This document shows positions 1-8,734 of a stretch of DNA of 38,872 nt, piece after piece. Source of the stretch: Deltaproteobacteria bacterium (lineage in GTDB: Bacteria > Desulfobacterota > Desulfobaccia > Desulfobaccales > 0-14-0-80-60-11). Below the pieces are notes generated by a model. That model was given only the letters and a program-made list of their open reading frames with translations, was not told the origin of the DNA and did no database searches. The stretch lies in the NCBI GenBank assembly GCA_016208235.1, contig JACQYN010000075.1:1-38872 (forward strand). Reading direction: 5' to 3'. Every line of letters starts with the position of its first letter. Positions within the stretch are counted from its first letter, which is position 1. The translations under genes were made by a program, and so were the position numbers.

Positions 1-153
1 CCCCTCCCCCCAGACCCCCCTCCCCCAATCCCATATGGGGATAGTAGCACAGGCTTTCCAGCCTGTGCCTGATGTAGGGCGGCCCTGGCCGCCATGAGGC
101 GACGTGCACCGCACGCCTTAGGGTCTGTGGCAAATTTATAAGGGAAATATCTT
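1..153. repeat. Repeat-rich leader upstream of argG
   Basis: The first 28 bases are C-rich and resemble the G/C-rich repeat seen at 20520-20630 and 28283-28400. At 50-71 there is a perfect hairpin with arms GCACAGGCT and AGCCTGTGC, and at 75-95 a GGCGGCC/GGCCGCC stretch that recurs in similar form near 30923. A purine-rich AAGGGA at 140-145 is a plausible ribosome binding site for argG. I see no convincing promoter. The palindromes look like dispersed repeats rather than a regulatory leader. Confidence 0.5.
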
Positions 154-1356
154 ATGAATAATGTCAATAAAATCGTTCTCGCCTACTCCGGCGGCCTGGA
201 CACCTCGGTGATCCTCAAGTGGCTCAAGGAGACTTACAAGTGCCAGGTGGTGGCCTTTGCCGCGGACCTGGGCCAGGGAGACGAACTCACGGAAGTGGCG
301 GACAAGGCCAAGCGTACCGGCGCGGACCAGGTTTTCATCGAAGACCTGAAAGAGGTCTTCGTCCGGGATTTTGTCTTCCCTGCGTTTCGGGCCAACGCCC
401 TCTACGAAGGGAGCTATCTCCTGGGCACCTCCATTGCCCGGCCCCTCATCGCCCAGGCCCAGGTGGAGGTGGCCCGGAAAGTTGGCGCCGACGCGGTGAG
501 CCACGGGGCCACCGGCAAGGGCAACGACCAGGTGCGTTTTGAGCTCACCTACCAGGCCCTGGCCCCGGACCTGGCCATCATCGCGCCCTGGCGGGAGTGG
601 CAGATGCAGTCCCGCTCGGATCTCGTGGCCTACGCCCAGGCCCACGGCATCCCCGTGCCGGTGACCAAGGAGAAGCCCTATTCTACGGACCGGAACCTGC
701 TGCACATCAGCTACGAAGGCGGCATCCTGGAGGACCCCTGGACTGAGCCCCCCGCGGATATGTTCGTGCTCACCCGGGCCCCGGAGGCCGCGGCCATCCA
801 TCCCCACTACGTGGAGATCGACTTTGAGGCCGGGGACCCGGTGGCGGTGAACGGCAAGGGCCTGAGCCCGGCCAAACTCCTGGCCCGCCTGAACGACCTG
901 GGAGGCGAACACGGCATCGGCCGGGTGGACCTGGTGGAAAACCGCTACGTGGGCCTGAAATCCCGGGGGGTGTACGAAACTCCGGGGGGCACCATCCTCA
1001 GGGCTGCGCACCAGGCCGTGGAGTCCATAACCCTGGACCGGGAGGTGATGCACCTCCGGGACAGCCTCATCCCCCGCTACGCGGAACTGATTTATTACGG
1101 TTACTGGTTCGCGCCGGAGCGCTACGCCCTCCAGAGCCTGATTGACGAGGCCCAGAAACCGGTGACCGGCACCGCCCGGCTCAAGCTTTATAAAGGCAAC
1201 GTGATGGTGGTGGGGCGCAAGGCCCCCAAATCGCTGTACCGCCCGGACCTGGCCACCTTCGAGGCCGGGGGGGACTACGTCCAGGCGGACGCCACCGGCT
1301 TTATCCGCCTGAACGCCCTGCGCCTGAAGATCAGGGCGAAGCTGGAAGGGAAGTAG
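154..1356 (+). CDS. argG: Argininosuccinate synthase
   Basis: Cytoplasmic enzyme of arginine synthesis. It joins citrulline and aspartate with ATP to give argininosuccinate, the substrate of ArgH encoded at 2875. The N-terminal ATP pyrophosphatase loop [10 protein letters not shown] is at residues 10-19, and [13 protein letters not shown], typical of the family, lies near residue 120. At 400 residues it has the usual full length. The ATG at 154 follows a purine-rich AAGGGA and gives the expected N terminus just ahead of the ATP loop. A 254-bp gap full of heptamer repeats separates it from the next gene, so co-transcription with argH is possible but not evident. Confidence 0.97.
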   Translation: MNNVNKIVLAYSGGLDTSVILKWLKETYKCQVVAFAADLGQGDELTEVADKAKRTGADQVFIEDLKEVFVRDFVFPAFRANALYEGSYLLGTSIARPLIAQAQVEVARKVGADAVSHGATGKGNDQVRFELTYQALAPDLAIIAPWREWQMQSRSDLVAYAQAHGIPVPVTKEKPYSTDRNLLHISYEGGILEDPWTEPPADMFVLTRAPEAAAIHPHYVEIDFEAGDPVAVNGKGLSPAKLLARLNDLGGEHGIGRVDLVENRYVGLKSRGVYETPGGTILRAAHQAVESITLDREVMHLRDSLIPRYAELIYYGYWFAPERYALQSLIDEAQKPVTGTARLKLYKGNVMVVGRKAPKSLYRPDLATFEAGGDYVQADATGFIRLNALRLKIRAKLEGK

Positions 1357-1369
1357 GGGAGAGAAGTAG

Positions 1370-1602
1370 TTTTTGGTTTTTGGTTTTTGGTTAACAACCA
1401 AAAACCATAAAAATAACTTGGCAGGCGAGCAGAGCCGGGGCGGAAACCGAACCGGAAAGGCCTAAGCATCAGGGTTTCCGCCCCCGGTTCCCTTCGTCTT
1501 CGGTTAATACCATCTTCGGCACGCAAGGCCTAAATTGCAGGACAAGCTCTCGGATACGATGTTGTTTCTTTTACGAAAAACTAAAAACTAAAAACCAAAA
1601 AC
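1370..1602. repeat. Inverted pair of (TTTTTGG)n heptamer arrays
   Basis: About three TTTTTGG units run from 1370 to 1392, followed at once by an inverted CAACCAAAAACC (1395-1406). A second array on the opposite strand, about four units of AAAAACT/AAAAACC, spans 1576-1602 just before the next gene. The strict period is 7 bp. The two arrays bracket the argG-to-1611 gap and could pair as a long hairpin. The GC-rich sequence between them shows no convincing gene. Confidence 0.75.
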
Positions 1603-1610
1603 AGTAACTA

Positions 1611-2054
1611 ATGGACCATCTAATCCCCCGATCTGCCGCCTACTTTACGGCCGCGATCTGCGGCGGGCTGGGGGTGTTGATGCTCTTCTGGCGGGCCGCC
1701 CCCAATATGTGGATCGGGGTGCGCCTGCCCTGGACCTTTGCCGACCGGCAGATCTGGGATAAATCCTGGCGCCTGGCGGCCATGTTCCTGACCGGCATGG
1801 GTATCGGGGCCCTGTTTTCCTGGAAAATTTTCTTCATTTCCCTGGCGCATCTTATTATCCTGGGGATTCTTTATCCGATTTTTTTGTACTGGCGGAAGTA
1901 TGGCACCCTGCGTTTCTGGAAAGACATAGGCTGGAAAGATTACCGCCCGGTAGCTCGCTGCCGCGGCTGCGGCCACTTTCAAAAGCTGCCGGACGCCGGG
2001 GCGTTGGCCGGGGCCCGGTGTGAGGCTTGCCAGCGGCCTTTTCAGGAAAGGTAA
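1611..2054 (+). CDS. SdpI-like membrane protein with C-terminal zinc ribbon
   Basis: A 147-residue protein. Three hydrophobic stretches (about residues 10-28, 55-72 and 74-92) suggest membrane helices. The motif IGVRLPWTFAD followed by WDKSWRLA resembles the SdpI family, named after the Bacillus immunity protein; many members have no known role. The C terminus carries two CxxC pairs, CRGC and CEAC, spaced like a rubredoxin-type zinc ribbon facing the cytoplasm. The ATG at 1611 directly follows a heptamer array, so no good ribosome site is visible. The next gene starts 31 bp downstream. The family call is from the motif only. Confidence 0.7.
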   Translation: MDHLIPRSAAYFTAAICGGLGVLMLFWRAAPNMWIGVRLPWTFADRQIWDKSWRLAAMFLTGMGIGALFSWKIFFISLAHLIILGILYPIFLYWRKYGTLRFWKDIGWKDYRPVARCRGCGHFQKLPDAGALAGARCEACQRPFQER

Positions 2055-2085
2055 GTACAACCACCTCACGAACGAGAATACAACT

Positions 2086-2745
2086 ATGAAAAAACTGTTG
2101 ATCATTGCCGCCGTTCTGCTGTTTTTCCTGCTCCCCGGAGCATCTTGCTTCGGTGAGCCCGCGGAAAGTTACTATCCCTTGAAAGAAGGGATGACCTGGG
2201 TTTACAGCATTTCCTCCAATAAGCCTGGAGCGCAAAAAATCACGGTCACCAACCTGGCCCCCAGGGAACTCCAGGGGAAAAGCGTCACCCCCCGCAAATG
2301 GGAGGTGGTGGGCGGCGTGAAGTATTATTTCATTGCCAAAGATGATTCCGGTGTCTATAGGTATGCGGAGCAGAAGGGGGAGACCGGTGAACCCCAGATC
2401 ATTACCCCCAAGGTGTATTACCTCAAGAATCCCGTGGATGTCGGCACCACCTGGGATACCACCACCAAGATGGGTGAAGATGACTTAAAGGTCAACATCA
2501 CCGTGGAAAGCATCGGGGAGAAGGTGCAGGTGCCCGCAGGGACCTATAAGAATTGTGTCAAGCTCAAACACGAGGGCAAGGTGTCGAAGGAGGGCGGCGG
2601 CGCCGCCCTTTCCCTCACCGCCTATGAATGGTATGCTGCGGAAGTGGGGCTGGTCAAGAGCATGTTTACCGCCAAGCAGAGCATCAAAGGCAAGGCCGAG
2701 GCCGCGGACAGCATCACCCATCAATTGGAATCGTTTAAGCCCTGA
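2086..2745 (+). CDS. Predicted secreted protein of unknown function
   Basis: The ATG at 2086 opens with MKKLLIIAAVLLFFLL, a clear signal peptide, which makes it preferable to an in-frame upstream start at 2020 inside the previous gene. The peptide ends in GASCFG; the Cys could be lipidated, but glycine at -3 is not ideal for a lipobox. The mature part (about 195 residues) begins with YYPLKEGMTWVYSI, a pattern I associate with periplasmic or outer-membrane beta-rich proteins that have a 'YYPL..G..W.Y' start. It is rich in Lys, Gly and Val and ends TAKQSIKGKAEAADSITHQL. I assign no function. Confidence 0.75.
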   Translation: MKKLLIIAAVLLFFLLPGASCFGEPAESYYPLKEGMTWVYSISSNKPGAQKITVTNLAPRELQGKSVTPRKWEVVGGVKYYFIAKDDSGVYRYAEQKGETGEPQIITPKVYYLKNPVDVGTTWDTTTKMGEDDLKVNITVESIGEKVQVPAGTYKNCVKLKHEGKVSKEGGGAALSLTAYEWYAAEVGLVKSMFTAKQSIKGKAEAADSITHQLESFKP

Positions 2746-2874
2746 GCATTGAGACAGTTTTCAGTTTCCGGTTAAAAGGAAAAGGAAAAGAAAAAGATAG
2801 AGACCTGGTAGGGGGGGCTCCATGCCCGTTTTTTGGCAACCCCTCCCCCCTAAAGATTGTATCCGAGGTAGCGA

Positions 2875-4257
2875 ATGGCCAAAAAACCCTGGGGCGGACG
2901 ATTTCAAGGGGGTACGGAACAGGAGGTGGAGGCCTTCACCTCCTCCCTGGATTTTGACCGGCGGCTCTACCGCCAGGACATCGCCGGGTCCCAGGCCCAC
3001 GCCCGGATGCTGGCCCGCCAGGGGATCATCGCGCACGCAGAGGCCGAAGCCATTGTCCGGGGCCTGGAAGAGATACGCATGGAGATGGAAGCCGGGGAGT
3101 TCTCCTGGGACCCGGCCCTGGAAGACGTGCACATGGCCGTGGAGGCCCGCCTGATCGAAAAGATCGGGGAAGTGGGCCGGAAGCTCCACACGGCCCGGAG
3201 CCGCAACGACCAGGTGGCACTGGACGTGCGCCTTTACCTGGCCGAAGAAGTGGAGGGGTTGTTGGCGGACCTGGCGGAGCTGCGCCGGGCCGGGGCCCAG
3301 CTGGCCCGCCGCCACCTGGGGGTCCTGCTGCCGGGTTACACCCATCTGCAGCGGGCCCAGCCGGTGCTCTTCTCCCACCACCTGCTGGCCTATGACGAGA
3401 TGTGGCGCCGGGACCAGGCGCGGCTTACCGAATCCCTGGCCCGCATCCGGGTCTCCCCCCTGGGGGCCGCGGCCCTGGCGGGGACCACTTTTCCCATTGA
3501 CCCCCAATTCAGCGCAGCGCAGGTGGGCTTTCCGGAAGTTTTCAGGAATAGCCTGGACGCGGTGAGCGACCGGGATTTTCTGCTGGAATTTTTTGCTTTC
3601 TCCAGTATCATGATGGTCCATTTGAGCCGCCTGGCGGAAGAACTGGTGCTCTGGTCCGGGTCGGAATTCGGGTTCGTGGAACTGCCGGACGCTTACGCCA
3701 CCGGCTCCTCCATCATGCCCCAGAAAAAGAACCCGGACGTGCCGGAACTGGTGCGGGGGAAATGCGGCCGGGTCTGCGGCCACCTGCTGGGCCTGCTCAT
3801 GACCTTGAAGGGCCTGCCCCTGGCTTATAACCGGGATCTGCAGGAGGACAAGGAGCCGCTGTTCGATACCCTGGATACGGTCAAAGGCGCGGTGCGGCTC
3901 ATGGCCGGTTTGCTCGGCAACCTCAAGATTCGGCCGGAACGGATGGCCGCGGCCCTGTATGGCGGTTTTCTCACGGCCACGGACATGGCGGATTACCTGG
4001 CCGCCAAGGGCGTGCCCTTCCGCACCGCGCACGAGCAGGTGGGGCAGACAGTACGCTACGCGGAAACCCAAAAGAAGGAACTCTGGGAGTTGTCCCTGGA
4101 AGAGATTCGCCCCTTTGCCCCCCAGGCGGACACGGACCTGTTCGACTGGCTGAAGATAGAAAACTCCGTGGCCCGGCGCACCTCCGCCGGGGGCACCGCA
4201 CCGGTGCGAGTGGCGGAGGCACTCAAAGAAGTGGAGAAAGAACTGGGACTGGAATGA
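2875..4257 (+). CDS. argH: Argininosuccinate lyase
   Basis: Last step of arginine synthesis: splits argininosuccinate into arginine and fumarate. The family signature GSSIMPQKKNP is intact (near residue 278) and contains the flexible catalytic serine loop; HTARSRNDQV and the TGYTHLQRAQP-like segment (PGYTHLQRAQP here) are also present. The length, 460 residues, is normal. The ATG at 2875 is preceded by GAGGT at 2865-2869 and gives the typical MAKKPWGGRF start. Its TGA overlaps the start of the following lipoprotein gene (ATGA at 4254-4257), so the two are translationally coupled. Confidence 0.97.
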   Translation: MAKKPWGGRFQGGTEQEVEAFTSSLDFDRRLYRQDIAGSQAHARMLARQGIIAHAEAEAIVRGLEEIRMEMEAGEFSWDPALEDVHMAVEARLIEKIGEVGRKLHTARSRNDQVALDVRLYLAEEVEGLLADLAELRRAGAQLARRHLGVLLPGYTHLQRAQPVLFSHHLLAYDEMWRRDQARLTESLARIRVSPLGAAALAGTTFPIDPQFSAAQVGFPEVFRNSLDAVSDRDFLLEFFAFSSIMMVHLSRLAEELVLWSGSEFGFVELPDAYATGSSIMPQKKNPDVPELVRGKCGRVCGHLLGLLMTLKGLPLAYNRDLQEDKEPLFDTLDTVKGAVRLMAGLLGNLKIRPERMAAALYGGFLTATDMADYLAAKGVPFRTAHEQVGQTVRYAETQKKELWELSLEEIRPFAPQADTDLFDWLKIENSVARRTSAGGTAPVRVAEALKEVEKELGLE

Positions 4258-5360
4258 TGGCGAACCACAAAATTTTGGGAGACGGAGGCAGGGGTCGCAG
4301 AACCCTGGCTCTCCTCACAATCCTTGTCTGTCTTATCCTGGTCCTTTTGTTCTTGACCGGGGGCTGCGGCAAGAAGCTGGCCCCGGTTCCCCCGGATGCC
4401 GTGTTGCCCGGGAAAGTCCGGGATTTTCGCGTCTCCCAGGAGGGGGACGCCCTGGCGCTGAGTTGGCTGCTGCCCACGGAAAACCTGTTGGGGCAGCCTT
4501 TGACCCAGATCCAGGGCTGCCGGGTGCTGCGCGCGGAACTTAAGGGGGTGGACGCGGGTCCCCCTGCCCTCAGTGATTTTGTCGTGCTCGCGGATATCGA
4601 CCTGGCCTATCCCCGGATGGCGGAGGTGCGGGGAGAGGCGGTGATTTACCAGGACCGGAACCTGACGCCGGAGAAGCGTTATTATTACCGGGTCGCGGCC
4701 TATGACCAGGAAAGGTACGAGGGAGCCTGGTCCCAGACCCTCAGCCACGCCTGGGGGCTGCTGCCCCGAACACCCCAGAGCCTGAAGGCCGTGCCCGGGG
4801 ACCGCATCGTGCGCGTCTCCTGGCAGCCGGTGACCCAGTTGCAGGACGGCCGCCCGGTCCGGGACCTGGCTGGCTACCGCGTTTATCGGCGCGCCGGTGG
4901 GGAATCGTGGATCAGGGTGAACCCGGAGCTCGTCACTGCCTCCTCCTTCCAGGACGTGGCGGTCCTCAACGACGTGGAATATAGTTATATAGTGAGGGCC
5001 GTGCGCCGGGTGGGGCCGGATTTCATCGAGAGTGTGGATTCCCCCGTACGCACCGCGATGCCGGAGAAGCGGACGCCCCCGCCTCCGGTTCTCAACCTGG
5101 TGGCCGTGGCCGGAGAAGGAGGCGTGGAGCTCCGATGGGACCCCAGCCCTGCGCCGGACGTGGCGGGATATAAGATTTATCGGCGGCAGGAGGGGGAAGT
5201 CAAATTCAACCTCCTGACCCCCACCCTGGTGACCAGGCCCGCGTACCTGGACGAGAAGGCCGCCCGGGGCCGGATTTATCATTACTACGTCACCGCGGTG
5301 GACACCTCCCGGCGGGCGAATGAGAGCATCCCGTCGGAAGAGGCGGCGATTAGTTACTGA
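4254..5360 (+). CDS. Lipoprotein with three fibronectin type III-like repeats
   Basis: The protein (368 residues) starts with a charged stretch, then a long hydrophobic segment (about residues 17-37) ending LTGGCGKK, a likely lipobox with lipidated Cys38. After a Pro-rich linker come three beta-sandwich repeats, at about 50-170, 175-270 and 278-365. Each has the fibronectin-III pattern of a tryptophan strand (LSWLLP, VSWQPV, LRWDPS) and a GYRVYRR/GYKIYRR strand followed by YYYRVAAYD, YSYIVRAV and YHYYVTAVD. It is probably anchored in the outer membrane or periplasm. It overlaps argH by 4 bp; that pairing places it in the arg operon, but nothing ties it to arginine synthesis. Confidence 0.85.
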   Translation: MMANHKILGDGGRGRRTLALLTILVCLILVLLFLTGGCGKKLAPVPPDAVLPGKVRDFRVSQEGDALALSWLLPTENLLGQPLTQIQGCRVLRAELKGVDAGPPALSDFVVLADIDLAYPRMAEVRGEAVIYQDRNLTPEKRYYYRVAAYDQERYEGAWSQTLSHAWGLLPRTPQSLKAVPGDRIVRVSWQPVTQLQDGRPVRDLAGYRVYRRAGGESWIRVNPELVTASSFQDVAVLNDVEYSYIVRAVRRVGPDFIESVDSPVRTAMPEKRTPPPPVLNLVAVAGEGGVELRWDPSPAPDVAGYKIYRRQEGEVKFNLLTPTLVTRPAYLDEKAARGRIYHYYVTAVDTSRRANESIPSEEAAISY

Positions 5361-5376
5361 ATAATTGGTAATTCCA

Positions 5377-6456
5377 ATGCGAAAAAACATAGCTAATCAA
5401 CTTCGCCTTCCCATTTCTCCGGAAATGACTGCTAAGTTTCCGTCAACTAGATATCAAGGGAGCAAGGCAAAGCTGGCCAATTGGATTTGGGAACAAATCG
5501 CAGGATTAAAGTTCAATACATGTCTCGATGCATTTGGCGGCACAGGCGCGGTTGCTTATCGGCTTAAACAGGAAAGGAAGAAAGTTACATATAATGATAT
5601 TCTTAAGTTTAACTATTATATTGGGTTAGCTTTAATAGAAAACAATAGAACAAGACTAAGTTTAGATGACGTTGAGTGGATATTAACAAAGCAAAACAAT
5701 ATTTCATACCCTACATTTATTCAAGATAATTTCCATGATATATATTTCACGGATGATGAAAATACATGGATTGACCAAACTATTACTAATATCAATCAGA
5801 TTGACGATCAATATAAATATGCTCTTGCATTCTATGCATTATGTCAGGCTTGTATCATTAAACGCCCATATAATTTATTTCATAGAAAAAATCTATACAT
5901 AAGGTTTGCTGAAGTTCAGCGATCTTTTGGGAATAAGGCCACATGGGATAGACCATTTCCTGAATGGTTCCGGCTATTCGTAGAGGAAGCAAACCAAGCG
6001 GTCTTTGACAATGGAAATAAAAATAGAGCTATGAATTTAGATTATTCGGAGATTGTAGGTGAATATGACTTAGTCTATATTGATACGCCCTATATATCTA
6101 AAAAAGGGGTCCCGGTAGATTATTTTTGGTATTATCATTTTTTAGAAGGTTTGACTATGTACTCCGAATGGGCCAAGTATCTAGATAGAAGATCAAAGCA
6201 TCTGCGTTTAAAACTACGAGAAAATGAGTGGATTGATAAGAATCTTATTTTTGGGGCATTTGACAATTTATTCAAGAAGTTTCAGAATAGTATCTTAGTA
6301 GTTTCTTATCGTAGTGATGGCATTCCTTCTGAGACTGAACTTATATCTATACTAAAAAAATATAAGAATAATGTTCATGTTGTGCATTATGGGCAATATA
6401 AATATGTTTTGTCAACAAATTCTGAATCAAAAGAAATATTGCTGGTCGGAACCTAA
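5377..6456 (+). CDS. D12-class adenine-specific DNA methyltransferase
   Basis: Modification partner of the EcoRV-like nuclease downstream. Counting from ATG 5377 (359 residues), RYQGSKAKL (25-33) matches motif X, DAFGGTGAVA (51-60) the SAM-binding motif I, ND (73-74) the following acidic turn, and DLVYIDTPYI (231-240) catalytic motif IV. The order X-I-IV is that of the alpha (Dam/D12) N6-adenine group. The catalytic tetrad reads DTPY instead of the common DPPY. An in-frame TTG at 5365 is possible but less likely. The gene is very AT-rich beside its GC-rich neighbours, with matching codon use, a sign of transfer. It ends three bases before the nuclease gene. From memory it is not especially close to M.EcoRV. 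Confidence 0.92.
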   Translation: MRKNIANQLRLPISPEMTAKFPSTRYQGSKAKLANWIWEQIAGLKFNTCLDAFGGTGAVAYRLKQERKKVTYNDILKFNYYIGLALIENNRTRLSLDDVEWILTKQNNISYPTFIQDNFHDIYFTDDENTWIDQTITNINQIDDQYKYALAFYALCQACIIKRPYNLFHRKNLYIRFAEVQRSFGNKATWDRPFPEWFRLFVEEANQAVFDNGNKNRAMNLDYSEIVGEYDLVYIDTPYISKKGVPVDYFWYYHFLEGLTMYSEWAKYLDRRSKHLRLKLRENEWIDKNLIFGAFDNLFKKFQNSILVVSYRSDGIPSETELISILKKYKNNVHVVHYGQYKYVLSTNSESKEILLVGT

Positions 6457-6459
6457 GTT

Positions 6460-7254
6460 ATGAATAACGATGATTTCAGAAACAAATTATCAAATTACTT
6501 TGAAGAATTTAAACGCACACTTGCTTCAGATAATGGCGATTGGGTAGTAAAAGGTTTCATAGATATTTATCGAAATATATATACAATATCAATTGATACC
6601 AAGGTAGTATCTAAGATTATAGAATTGATGCTGTTTCCCATTATATCTAGATTTGCGAGTGAAAATAAATATAAAATGATTCTCAGTGAGCACCAAAACC
6701 ATTATCCTGACATAACATTCATCATGCCAAACAATAATAAAATAGCTCTTGATCTAAAAAGTACATATAGAACAGGTCCTAATACAGTAAATGGTTTCAC
6801 CTTAGGAGCCTTTACCGGCTATTTTCGTCAGAGGCAATCAAGCAAAAATATTACATTCCCGTATGAACAATATGCTGCTCATTTCGTTCTTGGAGTTATT
6901 TATAGTAGAAGAGAAGAAGCAATTGATGAAAGACGGATTTATAGTTTGGATGATTTGCAAGATATTATTTCTGTAGTTAAAGATTTTAGTTTTTTATTCC
7001 AGGAAAAATGGCGAATTGCAGGAGAACAACCCGGAAGCGGAAATACAAAAAATATCGGATCAGTAAGAAAAATTGAAGAGCTAATTGAAGGCAGAGGTCC
7101 ATTTGCGTCTCACGGGAAAGATATTTTTGACGATTATTGGATGAGTTACCTTACAGCAGACATGGCGCGCGCAATTGAATCAAATGTCCCATTCCGGAAT
7201 CTTAAAGAATATTTTAAATGGAGAAATCGCTTCAATAAAAAGAAGGAAAGTTAG
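6460..7254 (+). CDS. EcoRV-like type II restriction endonuclease
   Basis: 264 residues with EcoRV hallmarks along its whole length, compared from memory. The catalytic set appears as Glu55 (KIIELM), Asp84 (HYPDIT), Asp98 and Lys100 (ALDLK), matching EcoRV Glu45, Asp74, Asp90 and Lys92. The minor-groove Q-loop residues Gln79-Asn80 are kept, and the recognition R-loop GSGNTKN (192-198) is nearly identical to EcoRV GSGNTTN, followed by IGS. FTLGAFTGYFR and FPYEQYAAH also match. It is therefore predicted to cut GATATC, perhaps bluntly at GAT^ATC. No clear ribosome site is seen; translation may be coupled to the methylase 3 bp upstream. It is AT-rich like its partner and ends 9 bp before lysA. Confidence 0.93.
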   Translation: MNNDDFRNKLSNYFEEFKRTLASDNGDWVVKGFIDIYRNIYTISIDTKVVSKIIELMLFPIISRFASENKYKMILSEHQNHYPDITFIMPNNNKIALDLKSTYRTGPNTVNGFTLGAFTGYFRQRQSSKNITFPYEQYAAHFVLGVIYSRREEAIDERRIYSLDDLQDIISVVKDFSFLFQEKWRIAGEQPGSGNTKNIGSVRKIEELIEGRGPFASHGKDIFDDYWMSYLTADMARAIESNVPFRNLKEYFKWRNRFNKKKES

Positions 7255-7263
7255 GATATTTGG

Positions 7264-8520
7264 ATGCACCATTTCCACTACCAAAACAGTGAACTCTATT
7301 GCGAAGGAGTACCGGTAAAAGACATTGCCGCCCGGGTGGGGACGCCCTTTTATCTATACAGCTCCGCCACCCTGAGCCACCACTACCGGGTCTTTGACGG
7401 GGCCTTCGAGGGTTTTCCCCACGTTGTCTGTTTCGCGGTCAAAGCCAACGCCAATCTGGCCATCTTGCGGCTCCTGGCCCGCCAGGGGGCCGGCGCGGAC
7501 ATCGTCTCCGGGGGCGAACTGCACCGGGCGCTTAAAGCCGGGGTGGACCCGGCCAAAATCGTCTACTCCGGGGTGGGCAAGCGCCCGGAAGAGATCCGGG
7601 CCGCGCTTAAGGCCGGGATTCTTCTGTTCAACTTGGAGTCTTCCCAAGAGTTGGGGGAGATCAACCGCATCGCCGGGCGCCTGCGCCTCAAGGCCCGGGT
7701 GGGGCTGCGCATCAACCCGGATATCGACCCCCGGACCCATCCCTACATCTCCACGGGGCTTAAAAAGAACAAGTTCGGCATCGATATCGAGCGGGCTTAC
7801 CAGGATTACCTCCGGGCCCGGGAGTTGCCCCACCTGGAGGTGATCGGCGTGGCCTGCCATATCGGCTCCCAGATCACCGAAGTGGAGCCCTTTGTCGATG
7901 CCCTGGAACGCTTGAAAGAGTTGATCCATCGCCTGGAAAAGGCCGGCATCCCCATCCGTTACCTGGACCTGGGGGGCGGCCTGGGCATCCGCTACGACCA
8001 GGAAGAGCCGCCCCATCCTCACGAATATGGGGGAAAAATCGTGGAAAGGCTCCGGGACCTGAAGGTCACCCTGATCCTCGAGCCGGGCCGGGTCCTGGTG
8101 GGCAATGCCGGCATCCTGGTCACCAAGGTGCTCTATACCAAGGAGAGCAAAGCGAAAAACTTCATCATCGTGGACGCGGGCATGAACGACCTGGCCCGCC
8201 CCAGCCTCTACGGCTCCTACCACGGCATCCGGTCGGTGGTCAAACGTCCCCGGCCCCGGGTCAAGGCCTCCCTGGTGGGGCCCATCTGCGAATCCGGGGA
8301 TTTCCTGGCCAAGGACCGGGAGATGGCCGCGTTTCAACCAGGCGAACTGGTGGCGGTGATGAGCGCCGGGGCCTACGGCTTTTCCATGAGTTCCAACTAC
8401 AACGCCCGGCCTCGGGTGGCGGAAATTTTGGTGCAAGATCAAGAGTTTTATGTTATCAGAAAGCGGGAAACTTACCGCCAGCTTGTCTGGGGGGAGAATA
8501 TTCCGGAATTCCTGAAGTAG
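7264..8520 (+). CDS. lysA: Diaminopimelate decarboxylase
   Basis: Final lysine step: decarboxylates meso-diaminopimelate to L-lysine with pyridoxal phosphate. It is a fold-type III enzyme; the PLP lysine lies in AVKANANLAIL near residue 61, and GGGLGIRY (phosphate binding) and CESGDFLAKDR (the active-site Cys loop) are present. The 418-residue length and the start MHHFHYQNSELYCEGV are standard. AGGA within the end of the nuclease gene, 8-11 bp upstream of ATG 7264, is the only visible ribosome site. The restriction system sits directly ahead of this gene, so lysA is now probably transcribed through it. Confidence 0.97.
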   Translation: MHHFHYQNSELYCEGVPVKDIAARVGTPFYLYSSATLSHHYRVFDGAFEGFPHVVCFAVKANANLAILRLLARQGAGADIVSGGELHRALKAGVDPAKIVYSGVGKRPEEIRAALKAGILLFNLESSQELGEINRIAGRLRLKARVGLRINPDIDPRTHPYISTGLKKNKFGIDIERAYQDYLRARELPHLEVIGVACHIGSQITEVEPFVDALERLKELIHRLEKAGIPIRYLDLGGGLGIRYDQEEPPHPHEYGGKIVERLRDLKVTLILEPGRVLVGNAGILVTKVLYTKESKAKNFIIVDAGMNDLARPSLYGSYHGIRSVVKRPRPRVKASLVGPICESGDFLAKDREMAAFQPGELVAVMSAGAYGFSMSSNYNARPRVAEILVQDQEFYVIRKRETYRQLVWGENIPEFLK

Positions 8521-8542
8521 CTTAATGAGGCGCTATTTTGCT

Positions 8543-8688
8543 GGTTCCCAAGCTGTGCTTGGGAACCCCTTTGTCTGCAAAGCTGCGCTTTGCCAACCTA
8601 TTCATCAGGAAATAATTTCTTGTATATCTAGAGGTTGCCCAAGCAAAGCTTGGGCTAAAGTTGCGTTCCCAAGTGCAACTTGGGAACG
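8543..8688. repeat. Cluster of GTTCCCAAG-type palindromes
   Basis: Four hairpins lie in the 214-bp gap between lysA and dapF. Perfect 11-bp arms GGTTCCCAAGC/GCTTGGGAACC occur at 8543-8567 with loop TGT; GCAAAGC/GCTTTGC at 8577-8593; GCCCAAGC/GCTTGGGC at 8637-8655; and CGTTCCCAAG/CTTGGGAACG at 8664-8688. The same palindrome recurs at 31721-31757 and 31819-31844. They are REP-like dispersed elements. Short open frames across this gap are made of these repeats and are not genes. The first hairpin, 22 bp after the lysA stop, could also attenuate transcription. Confidence 0.8.
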
Positions 8689-8734
8689 AGATGTCCATAT
8701 ATCAATCACAGGGTAGGATTCTTGAACAGAAATC

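Noticed and set aside
2822-3154. An open frame overlapping the start of argH
   Set aside because: It lies in another frame of argH and its sequence is low-complexity Pro/Trp/Arg.
8525-8716. A 63-codon open frame between lysA and dapF
   Set aside because: It is made almost wholly of palindromic repeats and has no protein family features.
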